Source: Prorocentrum cordatum (lineage: Eukaryota; Sar; Dinophyceae; Prorocentrales; Prorocentraceae). From it: 37,500 nucleotides of DNA. Below the pieces are notes generated by a model that had not been told where the DNA came from, did not search any database, and saw nothing but the letters and a program-made list of their open reading frames with translations. This document shows positions 12,475-21,009 of the stretch, one piece after another. Positions within the stretch are counted from its first letter, which is position 1, and the number at the start of each line of letters is the position of its first letter. The translations under genes and the position numbers were made by a program. The stretch covers positions 25,001 to 62,500 of the forward strand of contig CAUYUJ010014265.1 in the NCBI GenBank assembly GCA_963575745.1. The letters run 5' to 3'.

Positions 12475-12585
12475 CTTGCACCGGTAAGATTTGCACCACA
12501 CAGCTCGCACCGCATTTCTTGCACCAGGCATCTTGTACCACATAGCTTGCGCTACGGATGCTGTAGCACGTAGCGTGCACCACGT
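12475..12585. repeat. 14-bp tandem repeat, about 8 degenerate copies
   Basis: Variants of CTTGCACCACATAG recur with a period of 14 bp (15 bp once). The conserved G-C/T-A of each unit falls at 12478, 12493, 12507, 12521, 12535, 12549, 12563 and 12577. Copies have diverged by substitution while the spacing is kept. 14 is not a multiple of three, so any encoded protein would not be repetitive in one frame. Confidence 0.85.
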
Positions 12586-12994
12586 ATATTCCGCAGTTTT
12601 GTTTTTTCCGCATCCAGAGTGCAATAATTCACTGTTGGGGGTCCACGCGGGCAAACATGTCTTTCTCTGCTTCCTCTGGCCCTCTGCAGCTGAGGTGTCT
12701 GGACCACTCCTGTCCGCTTTGAGGCAGAGCGGCTCACCATCGTGCCGCTGTTCTCTTGGCGCGCCCATGCTTTGAGGATGTGGATGGAGGGTTTTGATGA
12801 TTTCTGCTGCACTTTGTCTACTCTGCTACCTTCCTGAATCTCCTCCTTATCCTTTTCCTCTTATCCCAATCATATGTTGTTTGTGCGCCGCAAAACGCTG
12901 CCTCTGAACGTACTGCAACCTACGATACGCTCAAATGCGACAGACCAGCACAGCTAGATCCCTAGCAGGGGCCGGCCTCTCTTGGAGCCTCCCG
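12586..12994. other. No recognisable gene
   Basis: Short unique stretch between the 14-bp satellite and the CT-rich tract. Nothing supported. Confidence 0.5.
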
Positions 12995-13142
12995 CTGCTG
13001 CTCCTCCTCCTCCCGCCTCTCCCCTTCCTCCACCCCTCCTCCTGCCCAGGCGCCTCCCCCGCCTGCGCCTGTTCTCTTTTCCTCCTCCCCTCGTCTTCTC
13101 CTTCCCCTCCCCCTCCTCCCTCCACTTCCTCGTGCCCCTCTT
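12995..13142. repeat. CT-rich low-complexity tract
   Basis: Pyrimidine-biased sequence of CTCCT/CCCCT units, imperfect. It immediately precedes a MITE-like repeat. Confidence 0.8.
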
Positions 13143-13144
13143 CT

Positions 13145-13307
13145 CTCAGGAGGGGAAAAAACACACAGACACAATTATTCGTCGATTTTTAGGAACATAT
13201 GGGAAAATATGGGAATTGGGCGGGAAGACAAAAACCCAGAAAATATGGGAAAATATGGGGGATATTTTTATTTGTGTGTATTTATTTGTGTGTCCCAGTT
13301 CCCCTTC
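13145..13307 (+). mobile_element. MITE-like dispersed repeat, copy A
   Basis: About 160 bp, much more AT-rich than its surroundings, starting CTCAGGAGGGGAAAAAACAC and ending with TTATTTGTGTGTCCCAG and TTCCCCTT. It is collinear with 21435-21602 (copy B): shared blocks are TCAGGAGGGGAA, CACACAGA, TCGTCGATT, GGAACATATGGGAA, GGGCGGGAAGA, AAAACCCAG and TTTGTGTG. The ends are roughly inverted (GGGG-A-ACACACA against TGTGTG-CCC), as in a small non-autonomous DNA transposon. An internal ATATGGGAAA motif recurs three times. Too short to encode anything. Confidence 0.72.
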
Positions 13308-13423
13308 ATTCTCCTCCTCCGCTCTTGCTCGTGCTCCTCCCCTCGCGCTCGCTCGCGGGACCCCCGCGCTGTCCCGGAGCGGTCCGGCGGGGAAGGCGGG
13401 CGAGGACGAGGCCGAAGAGGATG

Positions 13424-13510
13424 CGGAGGAGGAGGAGGAGGAGGAGGAGGAGGAGGAGGAGGAGGAGGAGGAGGAGGAGGAGGAGGAGGAGGAGGAGGGG
13501 GAGGAGGAAG
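13424..13510. repeat. GGA/GAG microsatellite
   Basis: (GGA)n tract, pure from about 13433 to 13497. Poly-Glu/Arg/Gly frames through it are artefacts. Confidence 0.95.
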
Positions 13511-13912
13511 AACATGTTGGTGCGAGGGAGCTGCGTTCAGCAAGCCTGGCCACCTCCCCGCAACCACCAATCCCCCACCTTGCCATGCATGCGCGGCAGG
13601 TCCGCGATGATCGCAAGGGGGTCGGGACGGCGTGGGGGGCTAGCGAGGCAAGTCCTCGCTCGCCGCCCACCCTCCCACCCCCCCAGGTCGCACCAGGTCA
13701 GGCGAAGCTAAATTGGAGGAGTTGCTGAGCGCCACTCCTACCATCACGCGGCTGCCCCGCCTGGTGCGTCCTGGCCACGGGGGGACAGAGAGGACGGGAA
13801 AGTGTCCTCTCTTAATAAGTAGTTGCAAGCCATTGTGGCCGTGGCTGCTCGGCCGGTAGGGTCCCGCCGCGGCCTAGTCCGGCCGCGGCCGCTCCCGACC
13901 GCCCCAAAGCGG
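13511..13912. other. No recognisable gene
   Basis: Spacer between two GGA microsatellites. No supported gene or RNA. Confidence 0.5.
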
Positions 13913-14044
13913 CAAGAAGAAGAAGAAGAAGGAGGAGGAGGGAGGAGGAGGAGGAGGAGGGAGGAGGAGGAGGAGGAGGAGGAGGGGTAAGAGGAGGACG
14001 AGGAGGAGGAGGAGGAGGAGGAGGAGGAGGAGGAGGAGGAGGAA
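13913..14044. repeat. AAG/GGA microsatellite
   Basis: (AAG)n passing into (GGA)n with occasional AGG and ACG interruptions. It is followed at once by the large GAT tract. Confidence 0.95.
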
Positions 14045-14079
14045 GAAACACGATGGGTGTTCAGGGTAGTAGTCACGGT

Positions 14080-14191
14080 GATCTCGATGATGCTGATGCG
14101 GCGAGCAGGATGATGATGCTGATGATGACGTTGATGCTGACGCTGATTGTGACGACCTTGATGGTGATGATGATGATGTTGATGACGATGT

Positions 14192-14224
<33 letters not shown>

Positions 14225-14348
14225 CGATGGTGACGACGATGATGATGATGCTGATGATGATGGTGATGATGATGCTGATGCTGCTGATGATGATGATCAT
14301 GGTGATGCTGGTGACGATGATGACGACGATGCTGATGCTGAGTGTGAC

Positions 14349-14379
<31 letters not shown>

Positions 14380-14600
14380 GTGATGATGATGGTGATGATG
14401 ATGATGCTGATGATGATGCTGATGCCGATTTCGATGATGCTGCTGCTGATGATGATGAGGATGATGATGATGCTGCTAATGATGATGATGATGATGCTGA
14501 TGCTGATGCTGCTGCTGATGATGATGCTGATGCTGCTGCTGATGATGATGATGATGATGAACATGATGCTGATGACTATGATGATGATACTGATGCTGCT

Positions 14601-14631
<31 letters not shown>

Positions 14632-14795
14632 ATGCCGATGACTATGCTGATGATGCTGATGCTGATGCTGATTCTGATGATGATGCTTATGATGATGAGG
14701 ATGATGATGAGGATGATGATGATGATGATGATGATGACGATGATGTTGCTGATGAGGATGATGATGCTGTTGATGATGATGATGATGCTGATGAT

Positions 14796-14852
<57 letters not shown>

Positions 14853-14945
14853 AATGATGACGACGACGACGATGATGAGGGTGAGGACGACGATGAGGAT
14901 GATGATGAGGACGAGAGGATGACGATGAGGATGAGGAGGATTATG
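14080..14945. repeat. Large degenerate GAT microsatellite (second GAT tract)
   Basis: About 865 bp of GAT units with frequent GCT, GAC, GTT and GAG variants and no long pure run, so it looks older than the tract at 89-845. The GAT (Asp) frame is free of stops from about 14090 onward and runs without a stop into the protein-like sequence ending with the TAG near 15066. It has no ATG at its start but follows GCGAGCAG, a possible splice acceptor with the AG-G form favoured in dinoflagellates. A very long acidic Asp tract in a real protein is therefore possible but unlikely. Confidence 0.9.
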
Positions 14946-15410
14946 ACGGCGATGATGTCCAGACAGCCGCTCGCCAGGTACCACGCCGAGTTCGACACGG
15001 AGCCCGAGCTGCCTCCCGGCGCGCTACCGCCGGCGCTCGAGCGGCGCAGGCGGCGGCGGCAGCGGTAGCACCGCGGGCGGGCTCGAGCGCTGCCGCCGTC
15101 GGCGGGCGCAGGGCAGCGCAGGATGTAAGTTCCCTGGCGTCACGCGCTGGTCAGGGGCAGGAAGAGGCATCGAGGCCGCTGCCCTCCCCCGCTCTCGGAG
15201 GAGGCCCTCGTCGCCACGGATGGATTCGCCCTGGAATGCTGGCTGGAGCGCACCCCAGGAGCGGTCCAGGAGGCGGCGGTGCTCGGCACCTTCTGGGTGT
15301 TCCCCCGGTGGGCCCCCCCCCCCGAGTGCCCCGAGGCTGGCCTCACGCAGCCCCAGCCCGGAGAAAGCGCGCCCGGAGGCGCACGAAGGGTCGACGAGCT
15401 CCCGTCGTGA
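14946..15410 (+). CDS. Likely gene fragment (two exon candidates), function unknown
   Basis: After the GAT tract, the Asp frame reads SRQPLARYHAEFDTEPELPP and ends in an Arg run at a TAG near 15066. A neighbouring frame runs to 15124, where a textbook donor GTAAGT begins at 15125. A pyrimidine-rich stretch and CTCGGAG end at 15200, giving a possible 76-nt intron. The next frame, 15201-15410, reads EALVATDGFALECWLERTPG then AVQEAAVLGTFWVFPRW and reaches a TGA at 15408-15410. That block has the mixed hydrophobic and acidic pattern of a folded domain, but I recognise no family. Which upstream frame joins it is undecided. A third coding-like stretch (SVDAPEPRGDASAPSRSK) follows the hairpin near 15640-15700. 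Confidence 0.33.
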
Positions 15411-15463
15411 TCGTGGTCTTGTTTGGCTGCGTCGTGCATCTGTCAGGGCTTCGCCCTCTGCCT

Positions 15464-15609
15464 GGAGGGCTCCAAAGGGGTTTTTTGGGGAGGGGGTTTT
15501 CCAGAGAGCCCCCCAGAGGCCTCGGAACCTCGTCAAAATAGGGGTGCGAAGCCCCTGGGGGACCCCTCCTGGAAAACCCGCTCCCCAAAAACCTCCTTTG
15601 GAACCCTCC
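15464..15609. mobile_element. 146-nt near-perfect hairpin, MITE/introner-like
   Basis: The left arm begins GGAGGGCTCCAAAGGGG and carries TTTTTTGGGGAGGGGG and TTTTCCAGAG. The right arm read in reverse complement begins GGAGGGTTCCAAAGGAGG, then TTTTTGGGGAGCGGG and TTTTCCAGGA. About 43 outer bases pair with roughly five mismatches. Pairing continues inward (CCCCCAGAGGCCTCG against CCCCCAGGGGCTTCG), leaving a short loop near 15531-15545. Foldback elements and introners have this form. Coding-like sequence lies on both sides, so it may be an intron, but no clear splice sites flank it. Confidence 0.75.
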
Positions 15610-15610
15610 G

Positions 15611-16662
15611 GTCTGCTGCCATTTTCCTCTAAGTCATCAGTGGACGCGCCGGAGCCACGTGGGGATGCCTCGGCGCCGTCCCGAAGCAAGGTCGTACCCT
15701 CATGGGAGGACAGCCGGTCATCGTGACGTCACTAGCGCTGGCTTATTTGCTCCTGGGCAGCAAACAAGCGCATGTTTCTCACTATCGCGCTCACATTTAG
15801 TTTTTCTATGCTATCGAACTCGACGTGCGTGGAGGATTCGTGACGTGATTGTTGCTTGCTTGGTCGCTCGCAAGCGACAAACACGCATCTGCGTCGAAAC
15901 GAAACTGTCCAACGCACATTGAGCGTGCTAGCTCGAAGGCAATGTGCGAGCCCGCAGAGCGGGAGGCACGGTGGGCTCCCCGGAGGGCGAGATAGAGCGA
16001 GGCTCGTTTGGTTTTGGAGGATGGTTGTGGCTTGGGGGCCTCATGGGGAGGCTCCATGGCCACGTGGAGCTACCGTGGAGTCTTTTGTTGGCGTCGTGGA
16101 GCCATCTTGGCGCATCTTCGAGACGTCTGGGGGCTTTGGGAGTCCGCTTCGGGGACGCCTGGGCTCCTCCCGAGCCGCCGTCGAGCCGCCTTTGGGCCAG
16201 CTGGGGCCGGCCATGAGCCGAGGGGAGCTGGAGGGCCCCGCCGAGACTCGCGTTCGGTGCTCCCACGATGTATTGAGGTCGTAGATTATGGAGTCCTCCA
16301 GTCTGCCTGGCTTGTTGAAGCCATCGCATCTTCCCTTCCTCATTTGCAGAGGTTCGCGCTGCAAGCCAGAGAATGACTCCGCCGGTCCCTTGAGATGCTG
16401 GACGCCAGTGACTCCCGTGCAAGGTCATCCTGGACGGGGTCCAACTCCTAGCCAGACGCCACTGCCGACCGCGCTGCTTGCAAATGTCGCCTGGCGCCCG
16501 CAGTGGGGCCGCCAAAGGGGAAGGCCCGCGCGCCATTGAATCCTGCCGTGGCGACGTTGGGGCCTCTTGGGGGATCGCGTGGCGTGCAGATTGGTTGGGC
16601 TTCCAGTGAGTGTTGGAGGTTGCGGGTTCGACGATGCGCGGTATCATGGGGAGGTTCTGGCT
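15611..16662. other. No recognisable gene
   Basis: After a short coding-like piece to about 15726, no gene is supported. GTGACGTCAC at 15726-15735 is a perfect 10-bp palindrome, and TCGCTCGCAAGCGA near 15870 is a small hairpin. The TGGAGCC/CTTGGGGG vocabulary fills 16015-16150. Confidence 0.4.
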
Positions 16663-16732
16663 TCGGGAGCGCGAACCTGGCGCAGGTTGCAACATATTTT
16701 TGCATCGGGAGCGCGAACCTGGCGCAGGTTGC
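16663..16732 (+). repeat. Two exact 28-bp direct repeats, each a hairpin
   Basis: TCGGGAGCGCGAACCTGG followed by CGCAGGTTGC occurs at 16663-16690 and identically at 16705-16732, 14 nt apart. Within each unit AACCTG-GCG-CAGGTT forms a stem-loop. A third, diverged copy (TCGGGATCGTGAATCTGG) lies near 16751. Exact identity of two copies beside a diverged one suggests recent duplication. Confidence 0.85.
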
Positions 16733-16769
16733 CATTTCGGGAGTCTGGCCTCGGGATCGTGAATCTGGT

Positions 16770-17071
16770 GTAATCAGTCGGAGATTCTGTCCTCGGTGGC
16801 GCGATCTTTCATTTACAAGGGGCTATGGCCCTGGGGGAGCGGAATTCATGAATTGTCACGTGTCCAACACCCACCAGAACTTCAGGCAACGAGATTCGGA
16901 CGTGGTACAAATTATGGCTTTCGCCTCCTCCCCGGGTCGCACGTGCTAACAATTTACAGCAGGAAGCAGAAAGTAGAATTATGGCACTGGAGACTGGAGT
17001 GGGAACTCGAGCACGTTGCAGGAAACCTTACCCGCGCAGCCTGATGACCACACAAAGGGGCCGGCGGATTT
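16770..17071. other. No recognisable gene
   Basis: Nothing supported between the 28-bp repeats and the dispersed hairpin repeat. Confidence 0.45.
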
Positions 17072-17158
17072 CTCGGGAGCGGCCAAGAGGAGGTTGACGA
17101 CTAGGGGGGATGCATATCATGGCCGGGGCTATGATATCTCCCCAGATTTCATGGCGCC
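17072..17158 (+). repeat. Dispersed hairpin repeat, copy 1
   Basis: Starts CTCGGGAGCGGCCAAGAGGA and ends CCCCAGATTTCATGGCGCC. It matches 21010-21097 along its whole length at roughly 80% by eye. The core ATATCATGGCC-GGG-GCTATGATAT is a stem-loop with one mismatch (perfect in copy 2). The fold is kept despite sequence divergence, so it may matter structurally, or it may be the inverted-repeat end of a small element. Confidence 0.78.
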
Positions 17159-17671
17159 TTTCCTCCCGCGGCGTCGGGCGTCTGGGATCTTCGTGCCCTT
17201 GTGGCGAAGCACCAGTGTGCGGTGTAATGGCGCGGCGCGCTCCAGTGGGCAGCTTCATCTTGTGCTGTTCTTCGTGCAATTCCCCAGGATAGCGTCTTTC
17301 GGAGGAGAGGAGTGCAAGCATGCCAGTGCCAGTGTCGAGCAAATTGCCCGGTGCTGCCCTGCGCCAGCTGACCAGAGAAGCGGTGCTGTTGTTCGCCCTC
17401 CTGATGCCACGACCAGCTTCGCACCAGTGCCCCGCCCCCGTACACATCCGCGCCATCTGCGTGAGACTTGTGGCGGGGGTGGGGAATGGGGGGAGGGAGC
17501 GGGGAGGGGAGACAGGCTGGCGCGAGAGGGGCGTGGCGGGAGGAGGGGCCGCGCGAGACGGAGGGGCGACCTCCCGCGGCCACTGCCTCGAGTCGCTGGC
17601 GCCCTTTGCGCCTGGCCCGCCCCGGGCGGTGGCGGCCGCGGCCGCGGCCGCCTGCCGGGCGGCCTCCCTCC
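17159..17671. promoter_or_regulatory. Upstream region of the transporter gene
   Basis: About 510 bp between the hairpin repeat and the transporter ATG. The frame upstream of that ATG stays open to about 17468, but that extension is Arg/Gly/Pro-rich low complexity (RPGRWRPRPRPPAGRPP) and unlike a DASS N-terminus. No TATA element is visible, as is normal for dinoflagellates. Several AG dinucleotides could serve as the trans-splice acceptor, and I cannot choose between them. Confidence 0.4.
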
Positions 17672-20042
17672 ATGGCGCCCCCCGCCGCCGCGGGCGCCCA
17701 CGAGTCCTCTGACTCGGACGGCCTCCTGGGTGCGCCGTGGGCCGGCGAGTCCGACGGCAGCGAGTCCGACGGCAGCGGGCTCGGCCCCGCCCCGCGCGCG
17801 GCGGCCGTGGGGTTCTGGCTCGGCCCGGCCGGCGGCGCGGCGCTGGGCGGCTGCCTCGCCCTGTGGGCCCCCGCGGGGGTGGCGCGCGGCGCCCAGCTGC
17901 TCGTGGGGGCGACCTTCTGGGTCGCGACGTGGTGGCTGACGGAGGCCATGCCGCTGGGGGTCACGTCGCTGCTGCCCGTGGTGCTCTTCCCCGCGCTGGG
18001 CATCCTCTCGGTGGAGGAGACCGTGAGGAGCTACAGCCACCGCCTGTGCTTCCTCTTCCTGGGCGGCTTTCAGCTGGCCTTCGCGGTGGAGAGGGCCGGA
18101 GTCCAGCGCCGGGTTGCCCTCGGCATGCTGGGCTTCACGGGCACCCGCCCGAGCGGCATCGTTCTCGGCATGATGTTGTCCGTAGGCTTGCTGAGCATGT
18201 TGCTCTCCAACGTTAGCACCACGCTCATGATCCTCCCCGTCGTCAAGTCCGTGGCCGCCAGCGTCGAGGGGGAAGGAGGCTTCGCGAAGGCAATTCTGCT
18301 CAGCGTGTGCTACGCGGCCAGCACCGGGGGAGTGGGCACCATCATCGGCACCCCCACGAACGGCGTGCTGATGGGGCAGCTGTCGCGGTTCGGAATTGAG
18401 ATTCATCGGCTTCCGCCGCGCTGCCGACCCCGTTGGAGCCCAGGATTCCGGTGCTCTGGGGGCGTTTTCGTAAACACTGCCTGGTGCCGTGCGTACATCT
18501 GGGTAACCCAACACTGTGCTCAAAGCGGTCCCTGTGGGGTCGTTCTATGGCCTCTTCTTGGGGGCGGCCTCTCGGGGGCCTGTTGGAAGCCTCTGAGGCC
18601 TCTGGGGGCCCTCTCGGGGGCATGTTGGGGGTCTTGGGGGCCATCTTGTGGGGGAGGGCTCCCAGGGGCACTTCGAGCTTCCCCTCCTGGGGCCCTCATG
18701 GGGATCTCTTAGGCAGCCCTAGGGGCATTTTGGGTCCTCTTGGGCCGTTTCTGGTTTCTTCTTCCGTCGTGGGAGCTTCTGGGACGGTGCTGAGGCCATC
18801 TGTGGCCTTTTTGGACTTGTCTCAGGCCGTCCCAGAGCAGATGTGGACCATCATGCAGCTCTCTTGGCCGAGTTTTTGAGCGGGCCAGGTGAGTCCGCAG
18901 GGGTCGTTGGCTGGGCCCCCCCCCTTCCGAGACGGCCAGATCAGGCTGCCGGGGAGGCCGCAGACCCCTCCCCAAGGGGTCGGCGAATTTCTTTTGTCCA
19001 GTGGCTGGGCTTCGCTGCACCCCTGGCCACTGTAATGCTGCTCTTGATCTGGCTCTTGCTCGTGTTCCGGTTCGGGCTCTCGCTTCGGGACGTGGCGGCG
19101 GGCCCCCCCCGGGCGGTCCTCTCCGAGGCCGGCCTGGGCCTGGGCCCCATGAGCCAGGCAGAGTGCCGGGTCTCGGCCGTGTTTGCGCTGGTGGTGGCGG
19201 GCTGGGTGCTGCGCGAGCCGTCGCTGACCTTCCTGGGGTGTGGCCCGGACGCGGCGGCGCCGGTCTGCTCGATCGGCGACGAGGTCGTGGCGATAGCGGC
19301 GACCGTGCTGCTCTTCTCCGTCCACGCGGAGGGCGCAGACGGCGTGAGGGCGCCGCTTCTAGATTGGGCGACATTCTTGAAGACGCCCTGGGACATCCTG
19401 CTGCTCTTCGGCGCGGGGTTCGCGATCGCAGACGGCTTCCTCAAGACAGGCCTGTCTGGCAATATCGGAGCTGCGCTGGCCTCCCTCCAAGGCTGCCCGA
19501 CCGTGCTGCTGGTGCTCGTCACGGTCTTGCTGGTGACATTCCTCACCGAGCTGACGAGCAACGTCGCGACGGCGAGCATCCTGCTGCCAGTCCTGGGCAG
19601 CATGTCGTGCCACCTAGGCCTCTCTCCTGTCGTGCTGATGGTGCCCGCCGGGATCGCCTGCAGCTGCGCCTACATGCTGCCCATTGCGACCCCGCCGAAT
19701 GCCATTCGGCGGCGAGCGAGGGTGGGAAATGAGAAGGAGAAGGCCTTCTCAGAAGGCGGCGGGACTTCTCAGAAGCCCTCGCGCCTTCTGAGAAGTTCTT
19801 TTGCGTCTTCGGGGGAGGCTCAGAACACTTCTCAGAAGGCCGGGGGGACTTCGAACCTTCTCACTTCCCGCCCCCTCGCTCGCCGCCGAGCCGTCGTGTT
19901 CGCTACCAAGCAGTTCACGCTCGTGGACATGGCCGGCGCTGGCTTCGCGATCAACCTCGGGTCTGCGGTCTGCATCACGCTCTGGATCCTGACGTGGGGG
20001 CCCGTGTGCTTCGATCTGGAGCAGTACGCGTGCGAGGCCTGA
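17672..20042 (+). CDS. DASS/SLC13-family sodium:dicarboxylate or sulfate symporter (INDY-like), three inferred exons
   Basis: A multi-pass membrane carrier that couples Na+ to uptake of di/tricarboxylates or sulfate. Inferred exons 17672-18399, 18977-19706 and 19896-20042 sum to 1605 nt in one frame (534 aa), a normal DASS length. The start is the ATG at 17672, opening MAPPAAAGAHESSDSDG. A polar Ser/Asp cytosolic tail precedes the first membrane segments near residue 45. Both inverted-repeat halves of the fold show their signatures: SNVSTTLMILPV (about 179-190) with GTIIGTPTNGVL (about 221-232), and TSNVATASILLP (about 435-446) with YMLPIATPPNAI-VFATKQ across the last splice. These are the two SNT-like substrate/Na+ loops and the family signature at the C-terminal half. 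WDILLLFGAGFAIADGFLKT is also typical. Substrate cannot be decided by eye; first SNT reads SNV, as does the second. Confidence 0.93.
18400..18976 (+). other. Transporter intron 1 (inferred, GA-AG ends)
   Basis: 577 nt between ...FGIE and ...RRISFVQWLGF. The choice GATTCATCGG at the 5' end and CCTCCCCAAG at the 3' end restores a GAG codon across the junction, keeps the frame, and leaves a G after the acceptor AG. GA and GC donors and an AG-G acceptor are established features of dinoflagellate introns. The interior is built of TCTGGGGGCC and TTGGGGGCCATCTTG units. Other boundaries within a few codons remain possible. Confidence 0.65.
19707..19895 (+). mobile_element. Transporter intron 2: introner-like element with terminal inverted repeats
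   Basis: 189 nt interrupting the conserved TPPNAI-VFATKQ block. The left end CGGCGGCGAGCGAGGG-TGGGAAATGAGAAGG is mirrored at the right by the reverse complement CGGCGGCGAGCGAGGGGGC-GGGAAGTGAGAAGG, giving about 31-bp TIRs with few differences. The interior holds four to five CTTCTCAGAAG/CTTCTGAGAAG palindromes. The insert is a multiple of three and free of stops, so the frame reads through it, but it inserts 63 Arg/Ser/Glu-rich residues into a membrane loop next to the signature. Removing exactly 19707-19895 restores the family sequence. The splice ends are not canonical and cannot be fixed exactly. Confidence 0.72.
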
Positions 20043-20370
20043 CGCGTGGCCCCGGTTCCAACGACATCTCGTCTCTGGTCACGGCGGATCGTGGAGCTTA
20101 TGTTGTTTTTGTTGTCGTATCTGCTTTTTTAATTGCTTCTTCATCTTCCCTTCCTTTATGTTTCTCAGTTTTTTCATCTAGGTCGTACTGGCCTGGCGAA
20201 GCCTTTTCTGAAGACACAGCTCCGTGCAGTGGCTTTTTGCCGCTGACGGCCGGCCAGTGCGTCGTTGCTGCGTGTTTCCGCATCCTCGAACAGCGACCAG
20301 CGTTGGTGGTGTTGGTGGCCCTGGTTGGAGCGTTTTAGGCACCAGCGCTTGGGCGGGCTCTCGCGGGAGC
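20043..20370. other. 3' flank of the transporter gene
   Basis: Follows the TGA at 20040-20042. It includes a T-rich stretch (TGTTGTTTTTGTTGTCG to TTTTTTCATCTAG, about 20101-20180), probably 3' UTR. Dinoflagellates lack the AATAAA signal, and none is seen. Confidence 0.4.
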
Positions 20371-20836
20371 CAGGGGACCACATGCGAACCCCACCCGTAG
20401 GCCCCCATGATTTCCGAGGGGGCTAGGGTTGATTCGGGCCTGTCCCTCTACAGGAGGAACATTCAAAAATAATGAAACATGGTCCGGGGACGATCTTTTG
20501 AGCACGTTTTGACTATTTTTGGGCACTGTCGGACTATTTTTTTCGTCCCAAATCCTCCTGCATGGGGGACAGGCCGACCTGAGGATAGGGGCAGAACCAG
20601 CAGTCATCCAATACAGGGGTGTTGTTGAGAGATCGCCGCATGCATGCATGTGTTTTTGTTTGCCGTATCGCATTGCACGCAGTATTGTGTCGATCATGCA
20701 CTTGCTGTGTTCGCATGCCGCTGCCATTTTCATTCGAGTCCTGACGAGCCCCAGCAGGGGCGAAACGTTGACACGCGTACTGAAAAGGCACGGGCTTGAG
20801 AGCGCCATACGAGTAAGGTTCGCCTGTGGTCCCCTG
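20371..20836. mobile_element. MITE with about 32-bp terminal inverted repeats
   Basis: 466 bp bounded by CAGGGGACCACATGCGAACC at 20371-20390 and its inverted partner at 20817-20836 (19 of 20 match). Pairing extends imperfectly to 32 bp (about six mismatches in total). TIRs beginning CAGGG occur in hAT-type elements, but I see no 8-bp target-site duplication, so the superfamily is not assigned. The interior is AT-richer than the flanks and has no credible ORF. It lies about 330 bp downstream of the transporter stop. Confidence 0.75.
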
Positions 20837-21009
20837 CGAGTGGCAGCCGCGGCGTGGGCGTGTCGCCGCACCCGCGCGCACCCCGCCGCCTGCGGAGAGA
20901 GGCCGCCGCGCCGCCGCGGGGCGGCCCCGCAACTTTCGTGCCCCCGACGCCGCGCCGAGTGCCGGCCCCTGCCGGCGAGGTCGGCTCTCGAGCCGCGGCC
21001 CGAACGCAA

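Noticed and set aside
15612-15632. Partial DinoSL resemblance (CTGCCATTTTCCTCTAAG)
   Set aside because: About 13 of 21 match. The pyrimidine-rich TTTTCCTCTAAG is better read as a possible splice acceptor.
16618-16645. tRNA-like B box (GGTTCGACGATG)
   Set aside because: Lacks the following CC and any partner A box or cloverleaf; not a tRNA.
17468-17671. Longer transporter start upstream of 17672
   Set aside because: The extension is Arg/Gly/Pro low complexity and unlike DASS N-termini. ATG 17672 gives a normal polar tail and length.
18400-18714. Transporter reading through to a stop at 18712 without intron 1
   Set aside because: It would lose the entire second half of the fold, and the read-through sequence (GVVLWPLLGGGLSGA...) is translated GGGGGCC repeat.
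20715-20740. Partial DinoSL resemblance (CTGCCATTTTCATTCGAG)
   Set aside because: About 15 of 20 match with the diagnostic GGCTCAAG end lost. It lies inside the MITE, so chance is more likely.
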